A DNA stretch of 64,000 bases, taken from the NCBI GenBank assembly GCA_950295325.1, contig OX485807.1, forward strand, positions 10,691,001 to 10,755,000. Direction: 5' to 3'. Source of the DNA: Polytrichum commune (Eukaryota; Streptophyta; Polytrichopsida; Polytrichales; Polytrichaceae). This document shows positions 43,700-55,984 of this stretch, piece after piece. A program made the translations under genes and the position numbers. Within the stretch, counting starts at the first letter, position 1; every line of letters starts with the position of its first letter. The notes under the pieces are model-generated. The model saw only the letters and a program-made list of their open reading frames with translations, made no database searches and was not told the DNA's origin.

Positions 43700-46149
43700 T
43701 CAGCGCCTCACAAGAGCTGATCTCTTGAAAACAACTATAGCCAAAACCAACACCGCAAGCACCATGCAAGCTTTGAGAGAGCGATCAAATAAGTCAGACT
43801 TCTCATTGTCAGCACCATTCTTCTCCGCAGTATCAAACAGTGATGTCATGAAATCTTGAAAATTCTGAATGAATCTGGAGAAGACCTTCCTTGTGCTCCA
43901 AAAGAGTTGAGTGAAAATGTTGGAGGTAGTGTGAGAACTTTCTCCCTCCTGTTCTGAATCATTCTCAGGAGAGGCTGCAGTGAATAAACAATACAATTAA
44001 CAAGCTCATGAGATGATGCAAGAGGTATTACAACCTGACCTCCTCAGGATTCTGGCAGGAGCCTTCACAACTGGATCATTTGACAGGAATTGAGAAAAAG
44101 GTTACAAACAGTATGCAAAGGCATCATAGATCCTAAACATGTAGTCTGGAGATTGAGAAACAATGCAATCACACCAAAAATGAGGACCTACCCTTGAGTT
44201 CATTGTTGAAGTTTTGACGAAATTCTTGTATTTTTTCATTGGCCAACACTGCCTCCCACACTGCCTTGTCGGTTGCCAGGGCCACCACCATACCCTAAAC
44301 AGGCCAGCCAAAGGTCCCTCTAAATACCCAAATGAATCTGCCTATGAGAGTTGTTCTCTTGTGCACACCTCAATATTCATATCTTCAGATATTTAAAAAA
44401 TATGGTGCACTCTCTCCCATATTGACAACAGAAAATATTGCACCTTCATCCAATAGTGTGACTAGTTCTACGTTATTTTGCCTCTCATGTCCTCACATCC
44501 TCCTCCAAATGGCACAGGAAAATGCATTCATCGGAATATTAGGGTTCAATACCTGGATCTGAGGGTTATGCTGAAACTGGTGAAAGGCCTCAAACATTGC
44601 ACTGCTTGGAGCCTCTACGGTGTTGGCTGTCACCTGGATCGACAGAGGGTCCACCCACTCGAGCTCTGTGGGAGGCCCAGAAAGGTCTGAATTAACCTCC
44701 TCCACATCTCCAACTGTCGTAACAGTTGAATTCTCAGTCACCTCAGTTACTTCGACGAATCGTGGTGAGCTTCCCACTTGAGGTGTGCGAGTAGGAGTGA
44801 CAACGCCTCTGCAAAAAATGCACACAAGGCATACACATTCCCACGAAACGAAACAAAATTAACATCAGAATTTCGTGAAAGACTCTATACCAATTAATGT
44901 TACAGTGATTCACAATTATGCACGACTGACTAAAATGATCAGATAACTCCACGAGCAATTCCCGTCCCAAAAACAAAAGGTGATAAATAATAGCAGTGCA
45001 TACCAGAACGTTAGCACCTAACGATCCAACCGAAACAATCGTTACTTCGAAAGGCAATAATAAACACACTGTTGAACCTGATCTCCTAAAAATTTCTGCC
45101 AATTCATGCACGGACATCACACCAAAACGCACCATGTCGCTGAGTTTTCGAACAGTTGGCATCCACCTAGCCTCTATGAACCGCAACCACTTGCTCTTCA
45201 CACAACACACAAGGACACTAGGGTTGACACATCTAACGATCCATTTGCAACACACATTATCGATCCCGATCACCTCAATTTCGCTGCCAATTCATGCACC
45301 GACGTCACACACAAAAAAAGCATTACATAGCTGACTTTCGAACAATCGGCGTCCACCTAGCCTCTATTAACCGCAACCACGGACTCTTCATATAATACAC
45401 AAGGAGGAGATTAGAGTTTAGGCAAGTGGCAAATGAAGTATGCAACCGAAGGGCGTTCTGCAGAGCCGAGAATGCTTCTTCCACTTCCTTCAACGTCAAT
45501 GGAGCTCCAAACACGTAGTGATCCCGCTATTATCACGTATTGTTCCAAATTATGTGATAATAGCATCACAGGATAGTACATCTAAAGATCCAACCGCAGC
45601 AGACATTCCGTTGAAAGACCATAGGGAAAACATTGACGATCCCGATGTCCTCAAATTCGCTGCCAATTCATGCACCGACATCACAAAATAGGCCCTACAT
45701 AACTGACTTTTGAACAATTGGCGTCCACGTAGACTCTACGAATATAAACCACGTGCTCTTCACACAATACACAAGGAGATTAGGGTCTAGGCAAATGAAG
45801 CATACAAGCGAAGGGCGTTCTGCAGATCCAAGGACGTTTCTTTGACTTCCTTCAACGTCGGAGGAGCTCCAAACACGTAGTGCTCCCGCTCCTCGTCTCC
45901 CTCGAGCTCCCAGTCATGGAGGTCCCAGAATTGCTTAGGCCCGAAGCTCACCGAGCTCGCACCCTGGGCCTGCTGTTGCTGCTGCACACCGTGAGCGCGG
46001 CAAGTGCAGGACGGCACACGCATGGAGGTTGGTGCTGGCGTGGCCACGCAAGCGCTGCAATACACTGCGTTGGTGGCCGCGACCGTGGGTGCTGCAGCTC
46101 CCACTGCGCGAGCCACGCTCCGCCATAGCGTACCCCCGCCCATCCCCAA
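43700..46149 (-). CDS. Four-exon plant gene, 325-residue protein with C-terminal membrane anchor
   Basis: Exons in order: 46149-45806, 44808-44553, 44294-44192, 43974-43700. All junctions are GT-AG and phases agree (2, 0, 1), giving 978 bases with one start and one stop. The start MGMGGGTLWRSVARAVG lies in a GC-rich first exon with a Gln run; that exon also contains YVFGAPPTLKEV, and a NALRL segment at its end. Exon 2 holds FVEVTE and LEWVDPLSIQV; exon 3 holds ATDKAVWEAVLANEKIQEF; exon 4 holds SNIFTQLFWSTRKVF and ends in a hydrophobic helix ACMVLAVLVLAIVVF followed by KRSALVRR, a likely tail anchor. The pattern looks like a conserved plant protein of unknown function, but I cannot name it. 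Intron 1 (about 1 kb) holds a local triplication. Confidence 0.82.
45017..45810. repeat. Local triplication in intron 1 with a copied end of exon 1
   Basis: Three related units begin with CTAACGATCCA-like words near 45017, 45228 and 45579, and share TGCCAATTCATGCACCGACATCAC and TCCACCTAGCCTCTA. The middle unit also contains 45440-45524, a copy of the last 75 coding bases of exon 1 (translating as VFGAPLTLKEVEEAFSALQN). In the copy the splice donor GTATGC has become GCATAC. Confidence 0.88.
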
Positions 46150-46508
46150 CTACCACCTCAATTCACCTCAATTCTTGGTGTTCTCGGTTCTGGCTGGTTG
46201 CAACCACCACAGCCGCTCCGATAATCGGTAGGGCAACGATGCTACACCGTGCCCTGCATGCTCAAGCTTGTGCGTGTTTGATCACTCAGTGCGCGGGAGC
46301 TAGGGTCTGTGATCGGCCATAGCCATACGGTGATGGTGAACAAGCCTCGGTGTTTGCAAGGAAAGGGCGGTGAAGGGGGTCGGTGCCAGGTGGGGGCTCA
46401 AATGTACCAGTGGGGAACATCTGTGTCTCCTCCCAGAGTGGCCAGTTAGTTAGTCGGCGAGTGTAAGTAGGTCGGTCTACAATTAAGAAGCAGGACCACT
46501 GTCCGGAG

Positions 46509-46728
46509 AGTACTGTCGGTAAGTTACAGATGAACCGGTTGAGTCTGAGAAATAACCGGTTGAAGTTGGAGACTTCAGGAGAATTACCGGTCATTTTTAA
46601 GGAATCTACGGAATATACCCCAAACGAATGAAAGCAACACCAAAAGATGTCAACATGTAACCGGCTGGATTTAGAATCACTAGGATCTTGACCCACTATG
46701 CCCAAATACTTCCCGGGCAGTGAGCAGC
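46509..46728 (+). repeat. Dispersed repeat also found at 58.39 and 60.50 kb
   Basis: GAACCGGTTGAG-TTGAGAAATAACCGGTTGAAG, followed by GGATAATTACCG and AGATGTCAACATGTAAC, occurs in the same order at 58400-58600 and, more diverged, at 60505-60709. A short inverted piece lies at 48230-48312. The end of this repeat is the insertion site of the palindromic MULE here, and of the Harbinger MITE at 60710. Confidence 0.8.
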
Positions 46729-47989
46729 GGACGACGCTAAATACCCCCCCACGAACTAATAGGGATTCCATATTCGGGCGGGGGCAGCCCTCCCACGAAA
46801 TTTCTGCCCCCGCCCGGATTTTTTCCAAACCCGCCCGAAAATAGCTGCCCGCCCCGCCCGAAAACGAAAAAAACATTGCTCTTCCATTCTTGAAGGCCGC
46901 TTGACTACAAATCCCATATTGAGTGCACTTCACCTTCAAGGTCTCAAATCCAATATATATGTGCACTTCCACCTAGCAAATAAGGCATTAAATGGGATTT
47001 CATTCCGGAAGTGAAACCATCAACCAAGAATGTAATTAACTTGGAAGTCAAAAAATTAGAAAATCCTCATCAACATTGAGGTTATAATTTTTATGACTTA
47101 CCATTTGAAATTGTCTTCGTCATTCTAAAATGACACTTAAATTTAGTGTGCTGATGTGGTATGTATATTTTATAATATTTTAGATAATTCTGGCTACTTT
47201 CAAGAATATTCATACGCACTTATTTATAAAATATACTTAATAGAACTAATTAATCAATTATTTTAATTACTGGATTTAATTGGAGTTAATTCCATTAATT
47301 AAATTTTAGGGTTAATTAGGCTTACTGGATATAAAAATTGAGTATTGTAATTACTGAAATTGATTGGACTTAATTGGAGTTAATTCCAGTAATTAAATTT
47401 TGGGATTAATTAGTCTTACTTAATTTGGAAAGAATACTTTCTGATTTATTTGGGATTAATTAGACATAATTACATTAAATCACACTTAATTAGAATAAGT
47501 GCGTATGAATATTCTTGAAAGTAGCCAGAATTATCTAAAATATTATAAAATATACATACCACATCAGCACACTAAATTTAAGTGTCATTTTAGAATGACG
47601 AAGACAATTTCAAATGGTAAGTCATAAAAATTATAACCTCAATGTTGATGAGGATTTTCTAATTTTTTGACTTCCAAGTTAATTACATTCTTGGTTGATG
47701 GTTTCACTTCCGGAATGAAATCCCATTTAATGCCTTATTTGCTAGGTGGAAGTGCACATATATATTGGATTTGAGACCTTGAAGGTGAAGTGCACTCAAT
47801 ATGGGATTTGTAGTCAAGCGGCCTTCAAGAATGGAAGAGCAATGTTTTTTTCGTTTTCGGGCGGGGCGGGCAGCTATTTTCGGGCGGGTTTGGAAAAAAT
47901 CCGGGCGGGGGCAGAAATTTCGTGGGAGGGCTGCCCCCGCCCGAATATGGAATCCCTATTAGTTCGTGGGGGGGTATTTAGCGTCCTCT
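46729..47989. mobile_element. Non-autonomous MULE: 1261-bp near-perfect palindrome, 9-bp TSD
   Basis: Arms 46729-47224 and 47494-47989 (about 496 bp each) are reverse complements and identical in every part compared, apart from the outermost few bases. GTGAGCAGC flanks both sides (46720-46728, 47990-47998). A 9-bp duplication with very long TIRs points to the Mutator superfamily. The outer arms are GC-rich with repeated GGGCGGG words. The 269-bp middle is AT-rich and holds a direct duplication around TTAATTGGAGTTAATTCC. No transposase is encoded; frames on both arms are mirror images and not genes. Confidence 0.93.
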
Positions 47990-48588
47990 GTGAGCAGCAG
48001 GACAACTCTTAAACCCTTCCGGATAACTGAAGGTGGGCCCAACTCATCCCCATTGGATATTGTATGTGGGGAATATTCATGAAGAAGAGACAAGCTTGCA
48101 TTCTTAAGGGCATCACCACCCATGATGGTGCCCTGAACTGATGCTATGTTGCTATTTATCAACTTTCAGTTCAATTCAGGTCATAGATTGTTCAAGTGCC
48201 CCACCCATCCGTGCATTTTCAGGGTAATTTTCTTCGGGGTAATTTTCCGACACTTGAGGAGCTTCAACTGGTTACTTCTCAAACTCAACCATTTCATCTG
48301 TAAACCATACCCTCCGTCTTTACATTAAGGCAAAACAAGTGTCCCCATTTTTTTCTCTGGGTAAATTGATTTGCTTATCTTATTCTCCCATCGTTGCAGT
48401 TCAAGGCAGCTTGTCCACTGCAAAACAGCTAAGTTTTGCAAGACATTCATTGAAATTTGGATGTAGAGTAGTTCATTTCATTCGTTTTGCAGATGGGTGG
48501 GACAATTCCAGACTGAACTAAACTACTCTAAATCCGATTTTTAGTTCAGTCTAGGATGGGTGGTGATGCTCAATAAGTTGAGAATTGC

Positions 48589-48742
48589 ATGCAGCCACGG
48601 GATACGGGCGGTGTTCAAGATTGAAGTCTTCAATGCCCTTCAAACGCGATTTGGCCCTTCAATGCATGCAGCCACGGGATACAGGCGGTGTTCAAGATTG
48701 AAGTCTTCAATGCCCTTCAAACGCGATTTGGCCCTTCAAAGC
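48589..48742. repeat. 77-bp tandem duplication
   Basis: GCATGCAGCCACGGGATAC to GATTTGGCCCTTCAA occurs twice in direct succession, with one base change (ACGGG versus ACAGG). Confidence 0.92.
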
Positions 48743-49034
48743 ATACCTCACTCAAAACAACCCTTCAAATCACAACCCCAAATTGAAAATGAAGACATCA
48801 CTTGAAGTCTTCAATATAATCTGTCCACCACAAGAACCAACAAGCGTAGGGCATTGTCACTACAAGAAGTGGAGTTAGATGGTTGATTCTTAAATTTCCA
48901 CATTATACTGGAAACATGTATCATATAATTCATGCACAAGTTTAATATGAGTTTTGTGTTTCATTTCTATATTCCTAGATTGTGAGCCTGAAAAGTCATA
49001 CTCACATGTAATTAATCCTAATATGAAGTATAAG

Positions 49035-50512
49035 TGTGAGCCCGCTCTCGTGCCCACAAGTCAATTTAAACTTTAAAAAGACCAAAACATTAGAATTAGA
49101 AATTGTTGAGTTAGCCGAGAGCTTGATTGGATTGGTGGTTAGAATTTAGACCTTTGCTGAGTTAAGATGTCAAGCGAAGGTTATTAAGTGAGACAAATGA
49201 AAATGGATTAATTAGTTGATTAAGGTTTGATTAATGCCAAGCTCAAGTGCCTTGATGCTAATGGTTTTAGTTGTTTAGGCTTAATTCAGTGTTTGTTTTA
49301 GGAAGGGGGGGCTCATTGTCGATGAGGTGCTGGATTTCCGCAGCTGTGGCTGGGAGGGGTATCGGGATCACTCAGCTTCCGCTCTGACTCTCTCTCTCAT
49401 CTCTAGGAAGAGGGCTGCATCCAGCAGCTGGGCACAGGGATCTGAGGGTGCGCCTCCTTGTAATCTGAAGTTCTTTGGCCGGGGAGCTGCATGTGCCGAA
49501 GGTTTTCGGCAGTTGGGAGCAAGTAGGTAGCCTGAGTTGAGAGGGAGATGCACTCATATTAACAAGGGAGCGACTCAGATTTGCAATGTGGGCGAAAGGC
49601 GAGTGAGGGTCAGTGAGGGTGCACGGACTACTTCGGGTTGCAGATTTCTGATTTGGAAATTGAAAGAAGGTGCTAAGCGGAGGCAAGGAAACAACAGACT
49701 GGCTACAATCGGAAGCTGGGTGGTGGACAAGCGGAGCGAAGAATGCTGGTGACTCGGATGCTCTAAAAGCAAAAGGAGTGAATGCACAACCAACTAGGGA
49801 ATAATCAAATTTGAGTGCCAAAATTGTTGCTTGGTCTGATCGTAACCAGGTGTAAGTGTTCGATTGAGGGAGGGGGAGAATTTTTCCGGGTTTAAGATGT
49901 TGGACTGAATCCATGCCGGATTGATGGTTGGATTGCTGGATCTTGGGTTGCAGTCTTGGTTAGAGAGGGAAAGGTGCAGATGACTTCTCCCGAAGGGTGC
50001 CTAACAGACGCCGAGGATCAGGAGGAAGCTGAGGGCAGCTAGACCGTAGTCAGGGGAGCCAAGCAGGGTGTGACATTAGGAGAGGTTGCGGCTGGGAAGC
50101 GTTGGGCAGACTGGCCATGAGCAATCTTTGAGGCAGCCACGTGGACTGATCAGTGAGGGCAGGTTTTGAAGTCGGGCCAGGAAGCCACATTGTGCAGGGA
50201 AGCCGGTTGTTGTAGAAGGGTTTCTTATGGGAACAGTGGGTGGATAGCTTAGATAGTAGGATTGTACTTGGGTTGGAAGGGTAAGTTATTAGTGGGGTTA
50301 ATGCCGCAAGGCAAGCATGGTGGTTATCAACACTTGTGAAGGTTGGGAGCATCATTAGATGCTCATGATCACTTGTTCTTTTGAATACAACGAAAATAAA
50401 TAAAAAGGTTGTGCTTAAATTGATTAAGGTTGAAGTGGGTTAGTAAAATTCATGTGGGCCCTGGGCCTTCACCCGGACTACGATGCATAAGGGTGGAGGT
50501 TTAGGCCTCACA
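49035..50512 (+). mobile_element. Nested solo LTR, 1478 bp, TSD ATAAG
   Basis: It starts TGTGAGCCCGCTCTCGTGCC and ends GGTTTAGGCCTCACA. ATAAG flanks it (49030-49034 and 50513-50517). Both ends resemble, in reverse complement, those of the solo LTR at 34760-36648 and the complete gypsy LTR. It lies 54 bases inside the larger solo LTR and is therefore younger. Confidence 0.9.
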
Positions 50513-52309
50513 ATAAGGAAGTAAGAAACAAGCAAAAGGGGCGAACCTCACCCTTTGGATGAGAGAAAAACCAAAAGTTAAGTGCAATTACCATGTGCCG
50601 GGAGTCGGAGTAAAAAGGGGGAGAAAATGTCAATAAGAGGGGCCAACCCATTTTTTTCTTTGGGCCGCCTGAAGATGCCAGGCAGTGCGACCAAAAAGGA
50701 GGAAGTTGGAGGGGTCTGTGAAGGTGGGAAAAAGAGAGGCTCATTAGGGCAAAGGAGAGAGGGGGATAGTGTGGAATGTCGAAGCCCTGCTGCAGAGGGG
50801 AGTGCAAGCATTTAGAAGCAAGAAAAAAATGATTCATTAGTCATGAGGGGGGAGGAGCTAACAGAGCCATGTGGAAGCCCTAAGTCAGCGCGGGGCGGAA
50901 TCGGTGGTAAAATGATTGTGACTCTCGGATAGGGTGGAGTGTGAGGATTTACGGTTGGTGTGGATCGATAAGGAGTCTCGAGGCAGGGGGGGAATGGCAG
51001 GCCCACTTCCAGATTTTGATGTAGTCTAGCCTCGTGACTAAGTCGAGCTCCGATTGTAATATTGCCTGGTGCATGCTGTTCTAGCCAAGAAGTGGCCACG
51101 GAGGTTAATTTTTGCATATGTTAGATCGGTTCGAAGTACCGGAGTGGGGGGGAAACAGGAGACTGACGAAGCTATAGCCAGCCAACTACAACGGAAGCGT
51201 GTGCGAAGGCATCCGAGGGCCCACTGCTTCGACTGCTGAATGCGAGATCCGTTGTGAGACCATGAAAGTTCCACTGAATCAACAAGAATTGAATTGTAAC
51301 TTAGGTGATGTGCATCAAGCAACTTCATAATGAGCTCTTTTGTTCCTTCAATTGCAGTTGCGCGATGGTTGCTATAGTAGTGGAGGGGCTAGCCGCTCAA
51401 ACTTTGCTCAAATTTTGCTCACACGATGTCAGTGCAGTGTTAGATGAGAAGTCCTTTGTTATCTTTGACTGTGGCATGCTCTGTTGGTTTTAATTGTTCG
51501 GATTGCAATTCGGGGAGTGGCAAGAATGTATTGTGTGACACTGTAGACATCGAGCAATGATGAAGCGGGAGGTATCGGATCGTAGAGTCACACTAGTGAG
51601 GGATCTGGGCGATGTAGGAGACGTTGACAGAACCGACTGGCATAATGTTGCATTTGCAACTTACAGGGAGTGTAAATGAAGTAGATGCGTTGGATGTAGT
51701 TAGTTGCAGCCTCGTAAGACTCATCTTGTGGTCTTTAAGGGGGCAATTAGTATTGTCAGGTCCTTCGCCATGGATCCTTAGTCGAATTCTTGTTACTGTA
51801 AGGTACCCGCAATAATCTCCAAATATCTCCAGTTTAGAGAGGAAGGTAGAGAGTTTAAGGAAGTAGCATTGAAGGGAGTACAAACTGTAGTGAGGAAAGT
51901 CCGAGTTGGCGTCGATTCTTCTCTGTCCGGCTGCATTAGTTGCATTTGCAGGGGAGACAGAGGAGTTGCAAGGTGGTTGAATTCGGTCACCTACTAGGTG
52001 TTTGGAGGATGTGAAGACACCCGTAGTTGTTTACATGGTGGTGGTGGCCTAAGGGAAATCAATTAAGGTGTTTGTGCTGAGACAAGAATGAATAAGTGGC
52101 CGGAGGTAGTCTAAGGCTAAGCGCAACTCCAGCAGCATCAACCGTGCCACTCTCGACTTGGATGCAGGCGACTTGTTTAAATAAATGCGCCAATTGATGG
52201 TGAATTAGGAATATAAAAATTGCATGAGAGCGACACTCTCTATGGACGCCATCCAGTAGCGACACCAAGATGGCAGAAGGATTCGGGCACGAAAACAGAG
52301 GTTAATGTA

Positions 52310-53290
52310 ACAGGAAGGGGGTTTATCACAACCCTTTCTAGCCCCTTAACAATCTTGCCAATTTTCATTTCTAGCAAATGTTACGAGCGTTAACCCTTCA
52401 CATTCCGCCATGCTAATGGTTAGCTCCTCTTACCCCGGACCTAATAATTCATAAGAGGGGAACCAACCCTCCTACTTTGCTTTCGGGACTCATTTCTTAA
52501 TCGGTAACCAATTCTTAGATGTGGACTTCCATGGAAGTCCAATCTTATCTTGATCATCGCGTTGCCGGAGCAACACTATAACAAACCAAAGTATACTAGG
52601 CAACTATGCCCTCACATTGGGCCAAAGCCCATGAAGGCCTTGCCGTTCGGCCTCAGGTAGGTGAGGCCACACCACCTCACCCATATAAGCCTCTAGGACT
52701 CTAGGCGGGGCCCCTACCCCACCGTCAAGAAACCTTTTGTCTCTCTACCAAGAGTTGGGGCCAAGTAGACATTTTCCCTTAGCCGTTGGGCTTAGAAGTC
52801 CCTAGCAACTTCATACCATCATAACTTCCTTATGTAATCTTTGATGCTAACAAGCGACCACTCCATCTTCATCTAAGCTTCACTTAGATGCCAATAGAGT
52901 CCTCACTTGCCCCATTTGGGCAAGTATTTAGGAAGTTATGCCTGTTCAAACCTTGGCAGTCTCGGGAGCCACTCCCAGGCCACTGTTGTACGTACCAGGG
53001 CGCTGTCCCGGGACAGTGCCCCACTCAAATTGCCATAACTCCTAGCTCACACCTCCGATTAAGATGTTCTTGAGCATTCTAGAATCTAAACGCCGTAAGC
53101 TACTCATAGCTGATGGCCTTACCCTCGTGCCTCCTAGTCTCCGTGGGTGGGAGGCGTTCCCAACTCCCGGGGCCCTCACCCACACTAGGATCACTTGGGC
53201 CCTCTCACCAACGGCGCCACAAGTCCTAGGTGTCACTCCGGGGTCCCCTTGTGCCCATGGTGTTTCGGGCACTCCTCAATGTCCTCATGG
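52310..53290. other. C-rich foreign-looking segment within the solo LTR
   Basis: The G-rich sense-strand bias of the surrounding LTR is reversed here, and phrases such as GGGCCAAAGCCCATGAAGG and GGCGGGGCCCCTACCCC appear. This suggests a further insertion, possibly another LTR, but I could not fix its ends or a TSD. Confidence 0.35.
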
Positions 53291-53958
53291 AGAGGTGCGC
53301 GACATGATTAGAGTTGCGCAACGATTGTACTCGGCTGTGGAAAATCGCCCTTGTCTGCTGCAATTAGGGAGAAGTGCTTAGTGAATTGACTGGGAGTTGG
53401 AAGAGTCGCAAGTTTCTGACACCTCTGTGCTTTTGCTGAAGACAGTACACATGCCGTCAAAACTGCACAACTGCAGAGATACAAACTTTAAAAAAAATCA
53501 AGTTGTCACCGGAATTGGCATTAAGGCGAGGAACATGGAAAGTGGTGCTTCACTCTGGGGACTGTGGACCTCTGAATTGCTGCAAGGGATTTCATCAACT
53601 GGCTGCAATCTTCTTCGGTTGGGCACCAGTGTCACCATACGGCTAGGGGGATTATGGGGGTAGCAACTTGGAAGCTGGGGTGAATCCATGGGGAAGTGAA
53701 GGTTGAACATGGAGGTTTAGGGTAATTAGACTTAGGCGTGAAAGCAATTTAATGGGTTCATTGTGCATTGACATTGTATGGTGATCAAGCATTTGTGAAT
53801 GCTTGCATGATTTAATAAAAGAGTGTTATGCACACCATTTCACTTGCAATCAAATGGAATTAAGATGCATGACTAAGTGAGGATCTAGAAGTGTGAAGGA
53901 TTCTTCCCCCCGGACTAGGACGCATTTAAGGGGGGGGTGGATTCTTGCTCACATAGAT

Positions 53959-54755
53959 TGACGTCTTGGATTTGAACCAGCCCTTCGACTGAAGGGCTAA
54001 AATTTGAGAGCCCTTCAAAATGAAACTCATATGAGGGCTTCAATCTTGAACACTGGATACGGGTCTATGACGGGGCAGATCGGCTAGGGATTCGCGGGGT
54101 CTACGTGAACTCATCCATTGCAAAGGTGGAAATTAAATTAAGGTTGATGCATCTATAACACATGAAGCAAGAGAGTTTGCATCTGTTTGTGAGGAGTGAT
54201 AGTGGGGAATTCTTCTTCTTCTTCTTGCGAAGAGAAACAAACCCTAAGGAGAATGCAAAAAAATTAAAATTGTTTTCATGATTATGGAAGTTGCTACAAA
54301 TTTCAAAGCGGTAAAGTTAGGGTAACGCACAATCGATTTATAGGTTAACTTATAACCGCTTGTCTCGATGCTAATCACTTATGAGGATAACCAATCACAA
54401 GCCGTCATCACATAAACCTTAATTTTGTTTGCCTGTAAATTATACATCTCATCCATGTCGGCATTACATGACCCTAGTGAGTGGTTGAATGGACCGGTTG
54501 GTTATGGATGCCTCAGCCTTGTAACATGTAAATGATTATGTTTAGTTAATTTGACTTTGGAAATAGAGTCAAGGACCCCAAATTAGTCTATTGATTTCAA
54601 ATTGAAATGAATTGGCCCTAAATTTTGTAGGGGATTTTTTTTTATTGGAGCCCCTTCATCCACTTTGGATGAGTTTACATAGACGCCACAAACCCCAAGT
54701 CAAGGAGATTTGACCGCTACACTAAATAATCCTATTAGGGATGTTTACACGAAAG
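53959..54755. other. No supported gene
   Basis: Unique-looking sequence between the LTR nest and the Harbinger relict. A short (TTC)n run lies near 54213. Confidence 0.4.
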
Positions 54756-55900
54756 CCATTCGGCCATGGCTCTTGAGAATCCTTGAATTCTCATTGGTTG
54801 AAAGTGTCAAGGGCCCCCACTTTAGATTTACATGAGAGCAGTTTTAGACTACAGTTCGCATCATTTTCAATTGATGAAAATTTTACATGGAATCCCATAT
54901 GGCAAGTATGGACAGTGTTGGCCAAGATTGTGGGGAAATTTTCCAAGACACCTCTTGGAGGTAGGCTTGACGGAATTTGCAGTGGGCCTTGGGGGACATT
55001 CCATAACAACTTATCATAAATATATTTTTATTGTTATAAATGTTTAATTTTTGGATATGATTGTTGGAGCTATTTGTCGAAGGTTATTTGTGTGTAACTA
55101 TTGTGCAATAATAATCGAAGGTCATCTCTCCATGTAGTCATCTCAAAAAAAAATTTATTGAAGCTTTCTTTCACCATAGTTGCAAGTAGGTCAAATGTTG
55201 TAGCATTTTTTTTTCTTGGATGGCAATGGAACGATATTCACTAGATGTAGATTACTCCAAGTCTCAAAAGTGGAGCCAAAATTCTCCATGAATGATGGCC
55301 GAATTTCAAAAACATGCTCCATCATTGAGAACATCAAATGTTGGCGGCAATAGTGCATTTTTGCCTTTAAACAAAATTCCCAATCTCCATATATAAGATT
55401 TCCTTGTAGCGATGATGATTTACAATTTGCTAAGGAGAAGATTGCAAAAACTGCAATAGGGTCTAAAATGATGAGTGAGCTAAAAAGAAAATTGGTCATG
55501 GATGTGAAGGTAGAGGAAGCCAAAAAGGTGGCACTCAAAAAACATGGAAGGCCAAGAAATGTAGGAGGACAACAACTCAAAGCGAAGAAGGAAAGCACAT
55601 AAAAGACCACCAAGAAGAAAATTGAAGATTTAGAAGCATTTAAAGAATATTCAAATGGATCAGATTCAAAGGGTAAAAAAAGCTTTGGTGTCAAGTAAAA
55701 GGATTTTGATGCGGAGATGTTAATTGCTATCAAAGGGGAAACAAATTAAAGATTGCAAAAACTACCCTATATATATATATATATATGTGAACATTAAATT
55801 TATATTTAAGGGCCTTACCCATCCTTTCCAAGGATTTTTGAGGTGGAGATGTTAATTGCTATCAAAGTGGAGACGGATTAAAAATTTGCAAAATTGCCAA
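54756..55900 (+). pseudogene. Decayed Harbinger copy: right end and trihelix ORF relict
   Basis: 54770-54992 resembles the right end of the Harbinger element in reverse complement (TCTCATTGGT-GAAA, GGAATCCCATATGGCA, CACCTCTTGGAGGTAGGC). About 0.9 kb on, the plus strand reads KDFDAEMLIAIKGE, matching RDYEIETLIAIRGE of ORF2 at 14.2 kb; the distance from the element end is almost the same in both copies (about 0.95 versus 0.88 kb). Upstream, KTAIGSKMMSELKRKLV and KKHGRPRNVGG are lysine-rich like the ORF2 N-terminus. A duplicated piece at 55830-55910 carries the FAK...RK end of the exon. Stops (for example TAA at 55599) show decay. Confidence 0.7.
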
Positions 55901-55984
55901 GAAAAACAAAGTATATATGTGAACATTGAATTGATAATCGCGGGCCTTTACATCCCTCCCCCCTCCCCCAAGTTCTTAGTCCTT

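Larger units (their letters stand above)
48981..53953 (+). mobile_element. Solo LTR with nested insertions, TSD TAGAT
   Basis: It starts TGTGAGCCTGAAAAG and ends GGATTCTTGCTCACA. TAGAT lies on both sides (48976-48980 and 53954-53958). The last 60 bases (CCCGGACTAGGACGCATTTA) match the corresponding end of the other LTRs. It is interrupted by another solo LTR at 49035-50512, and probably by more material around 52.3-53.3 kb, where base composition changes to C-rich. No coding region is supported in it. Confidence 0.8.

Noticed and set aside
46286-46972. 228-codon minus-strand frame
   Set aside because: It crosses the border between the palindromic MULE and the older repeat, and its first 80 residues are mirrored at 47746-48012. 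It is not a gene.
49372-49914. 180-codon minus-strand frame
   Set aside because: Inside the nested solo LTR; low-complexity, no domain.
55191-55733. 180-codon minus-strand frame with hydrophobic runs
   Set aside because: It is the antisense of the lysine-rich Harbinger trihelix relict; the hydrophobic runs mirror AAG/AAA codons.
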